The notes under the pieces are model-generated. The model was not told where the DNA came from. It did not search any database and was given only the letters and a program-made list of their open reading frames with translations. This document shows, one piece after another, positions 61,868 to 64,000 of a stretch of DNA of 64,000 nt. The number at the start of each line of letters is the position of its first letter. The stretch's first letter is position 1. Location of the stretch: NCBI GenBank assembly GCA_003254885.1, contig QANT01006779.1, positions 1 to 64,000 of the forward strand, in the 5' to 3' direction. The DNA is from Purshia tridentata (taxonomy: Eukaryota; Streptophyta; Magnoliopsida; Rosales; Rosaceae). A program made the translations under genes and the position numbers.

Positions 61868-63391
61868 CTATATGTCCACCTCTGAAAGGCCATTCTCCAA
61901 CGCTGTAACCAGCTTCTTAAAATAATTTCCAGTCACCTTTCTCAGCGTTATGAGCTTTACACGGAAGTCAGCAAACTTTTCCAATTGGCCATTATCCAAG
62001 AGAAACTGTTCCAGATCCTTCTCAGCGCATTGATGAAGCCTCTCTAGGCTGAACTCTGCATGACCTTGCAAGTGCTCAAATAGTTGTGCCTTAGCACGCT
62101 CATCCTCAGGTATGTAGTAGCCATATGCATAGGTCCATCGCAATACCTGCCTACATTCAATTATTTGTTGCCATGCCTCTACAAGGAAATTGAACTCAGT
62201 TTCAGGTTCACCTAGTATGTTCGCAAGTTTCTGAATGTGCTCAGTTTGAACCTGATGGAAATCCTCGAGAGCTTTTCGCTTTGAAGATTTATTGTTTGCC
62301 CATCTTTCGTAATAATGAATGTATCTCTCTAAGCATCTCTTTACCTCCTGTTTCTTCCTCTCCTCAGGGTCAGCATCATCCACCTTAGTTGGCTGATAAC
62401 TATGGCAATTACAATGACCCTGTGTCCAGTCCCTGAGGCATAACCAGCAAAATTGAAACTTACAAGGTGCTCTGCATATCATGTGATTACACCCTTGGTT
62501 CTTCTCAATTGCTCTTTTGCACTTGGGACAACACTTGGTGTTAACTAGTATCCATTGTGCATTTTGAGAGTCGTCCTTATTCTTCAAAATCCAATTTTTC
62601 ACTGTCCCACAGTCCACAGGACGATGATTCTCCTTAATACAATTCCAACAAAAACTATTCGAGCAAAGGCACAAAACATCATAATTTGCAGTACCATCAG
62701 CATCAAACTTAACAGCATACTCACAGTTGGGAGCAGGACACCACTTGATCTTCCTATGTTCTTCCACATAAGATCTTACAAGGTAGCGCTTATACCTCTT
62801 ATGGTCTTGTTTGCATGCCAAGACAGAGATTAAGTCTGGACCAACTGCAGCCTTACAAGATGGTTTAGGGCAGGTCAGCATCAAACATGCAGGACCTTCA
62901 TTGATTGATGTGCTAACATAACCTCTCCAGCAATTTCGACAAAAAAGATGACCACAATCAGCTGAGAACATACTACCAGATGAATAATCATCAAAACATA
63001 TTGCACAAGCAATTATTTCACTGGCAATATTAAATTGAACTGGTACTGCTTCTGGTTCCTTCAACAAGCCTACCTTTTCTCTTACTTTATCTTCATCAGA
63101 AAACCATCCATCTTGCAGTTTTTCAACGTTCCAATTGAAGTGTGGGAGAAGCAAGCACGCAGCAGCTTTTGATATGGAAAGGATAGTAGACGCTCTTGCA
63201 ATTTCATCCTCCTCAAGTTGGACAATTTCTTCTTCTTTCACAACTCTGTAATTTTGCTTTGGCTCTTGAGACCAAGTCTCACCAAACTCATCGGCCGTGT
63301 CGTTTTCTTCTAACGCGTCGATCATGCCGCCACCGCTGTAGTTGCCGCCGTCATCGTTCTCATCATCGTACAAATAGTCTTCGTCTTCCAT
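61868..63391 (-). CDS. RBR-type E3 ubiquitin ligase, ARIADNE subfamily (copy B, intronless)
   Basis: 507 residues in one exon, starting MEDEDYLYDDENDDGG, the expected acidic start of ARI proteins. A UBA-like segment (about 55-110), RING1 (C129-C174), IBR (about 198-263), RING2 (C287-C326) and an Ariadne domain ending ENGLSEVDI follow. The catalytic cysteine is Cys301 in NQGCNHMIC. It is about 75% identical to copy A by eye, with the two C-terminal ends the same. The tandem pair shares orientation, lack of introns and 3' flanks. It therefore likely arose as one retrocopy that was then duplicated. Both frames are open, which argues that both are kept by selection or are young. Confidence 0.93.
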   Translation of the reverse strand: MEDEDYLYDDENDDGGNYSGGGMIDALEENDTADEFGETWSQEPKQNYRVVKEEEIVQLEEDEIARASTILSISKAAACLLLPHFNWNVEKLQDGWFSDEDKVREKVGLLKEPEAVPVQFNIASEIIACAICFDDYSSGSMFSADCGHLFCRNCWRGYVSTSINEGPACLMLTCPKPSCKAAVGPDLISVLACKQDHKRYKRYLVRSYVEEHRKIKWCPAPNCEYAVKFDADGTANYDVLCLCSNSFCWNCIKENHRPVDCGTVKNWILKNKDDSQNAQWILVNTKCCPKCKRAIEKNQGCNHMICRAPCKFQFCWLCLRDWTQGHCNCHSYQPTKVDDADPEERKKQEVKRCLERYIHYYERWANNKSSKRKALEDFHQVQTEHIQKLANILGEPETEFNFLVEAWQQIIECRQVLRWTYAYGYYIPEDERAKAQLFEHLQGHAEFSLERLHQCAEKDLEQFLLDNGQLEKFADFRVKLITLRKVTGNYFKKLVTALENGLSEVDI

Positions 63392-64000
63392 CGCCTCTAG
63401 AAACCCTAGAGACTTGGGTTGGCGAGGTATACACGCAACGGAACAGAGCCTTTTATAGTTTTGTGTCCGTGTTGTGCGGCGAAGTAGTTGATCGGATCAG
63501 AATCATAAGATATGCATTAATCCTACTTAAACTAAGAGTACAGTGTACACTTCCCACGCATGCACCGACACTACTAATGAAATATCTATTTTAAATACCT
63601 AAATATCTTTTTATTTTTTTAATAATATTAATATCCCCTTATTTCCCTTATTCTCTGCCGCTCTATATGAAAGGGCAAATATCACTCTTTTAATATTTCC
63701 CTTTTTTTTTTTAGGTCCGACTGTTTTAATTTAAAAATCCTAGTGTTGTTGATTTTCCTTTTTAGAAAGGATAAAAATTTAGCTTTTTTTTCACTATGGA
63801 ATTGGTTTACAGTCCTTTTATATCGGAATTTGACTACTAGTCCCACGGATATAGTGGTTTGACTGTTTGAGGTTCTTTAGGTGCTTTTTGTTTGGGATTT
63901 TAATGTAGAGTGTGCTTGAGGCACCAAGACTCTGCATGTGCTAAAGAGGAGCAACACTACGAGACTCATTGATTGTTCCAAAGAGTGACAGAACAACATA
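63392..64000. other. Right flank
   Basis: Holds the promoter side of ARI copy B, then AT-rich DNA. No gene is seen. Confidence 0.5.

Overview
This is 64 kb of a eudicot nuclear genome. Single-exon LRR receptor-like protein (RLP) genes, multi-exon genes with GT-AG introns, AT-rich spacers and plant transposon families (CACTA, Tourist-like, Mutator-like, copia) all point that way. The style of the proteins suggests a rosid, probably Rosaceae. That is an inference from recognition, not a database result.

Layout. 1-10 kb: a site-2 protease homologue (S2P, minus strand) diverges from the ARP2/3 subunit gene ARPC2A (plus strand). A 191-bp tandem repeat and a foldback element lie between them. 10-28 kb: a minus-strand cluster of EIX-type LRR-RLP genes. 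Only the first (10382-13531) is open from end to end. The second is split by a solo copia-type LTR with a perfect 5-bp target duplication. The third is split by a 303-bp CACTA miniature element and also carries a one-base frameshift. The fourth has lost its 5' half at a copia remnant and has a nonsense codon. Smaller RLP relics lie between them, including a copy of the last exon of ARPC2A that records how the cluster grew. 28-34 kb: repeat-rich DNA with subterminal-repeat and tandem hairpin structures. 34.9-38.7 kb: a three-exon WAK-like receptor kinase. 40.6-42.1 kb: an intronless allene oxide synthase (AOS, CYP74A), on the minus strand. 43.7-47.3 kb: a predicted plastid membrane protein and the cytochrome oxidase assembly factor PET191/COA5. 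48.2-54.1 kb: a 5.9-kb Mutator-like element with long terminal inverted repeats and a perfect 9-bp target duplication. It contains three hairpin units built around a TGTCGACA core. 54.9-56.4 kb: a plastid UPF0114 protein. 58.6-63.4 kb: two tandem intronless ARIADNE-type RBR ubiquitin ligases separated by a 0.4-kb foldback element.

How the genes relate. Several products belong to plant immunity and stress signalling: the RLPs and the WAK-like kinase sense signals at the plasma membrane, and AOS makes jasmonate precursors. The others are housekeeping: actin nucleation, regulated intramembrane proteolysis, cytochrome oxidase assembly and plastid membrane proteins. Nothing shows that the neighbours act as one unit. 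The main story is a tandem RLP family being inactivated by different transposons, each leaving a readable footprint. Exon coordinates were set by eye from splice signals and reading-frame continuity, and the summed exons of each multi-exon gene divide evenly by three.
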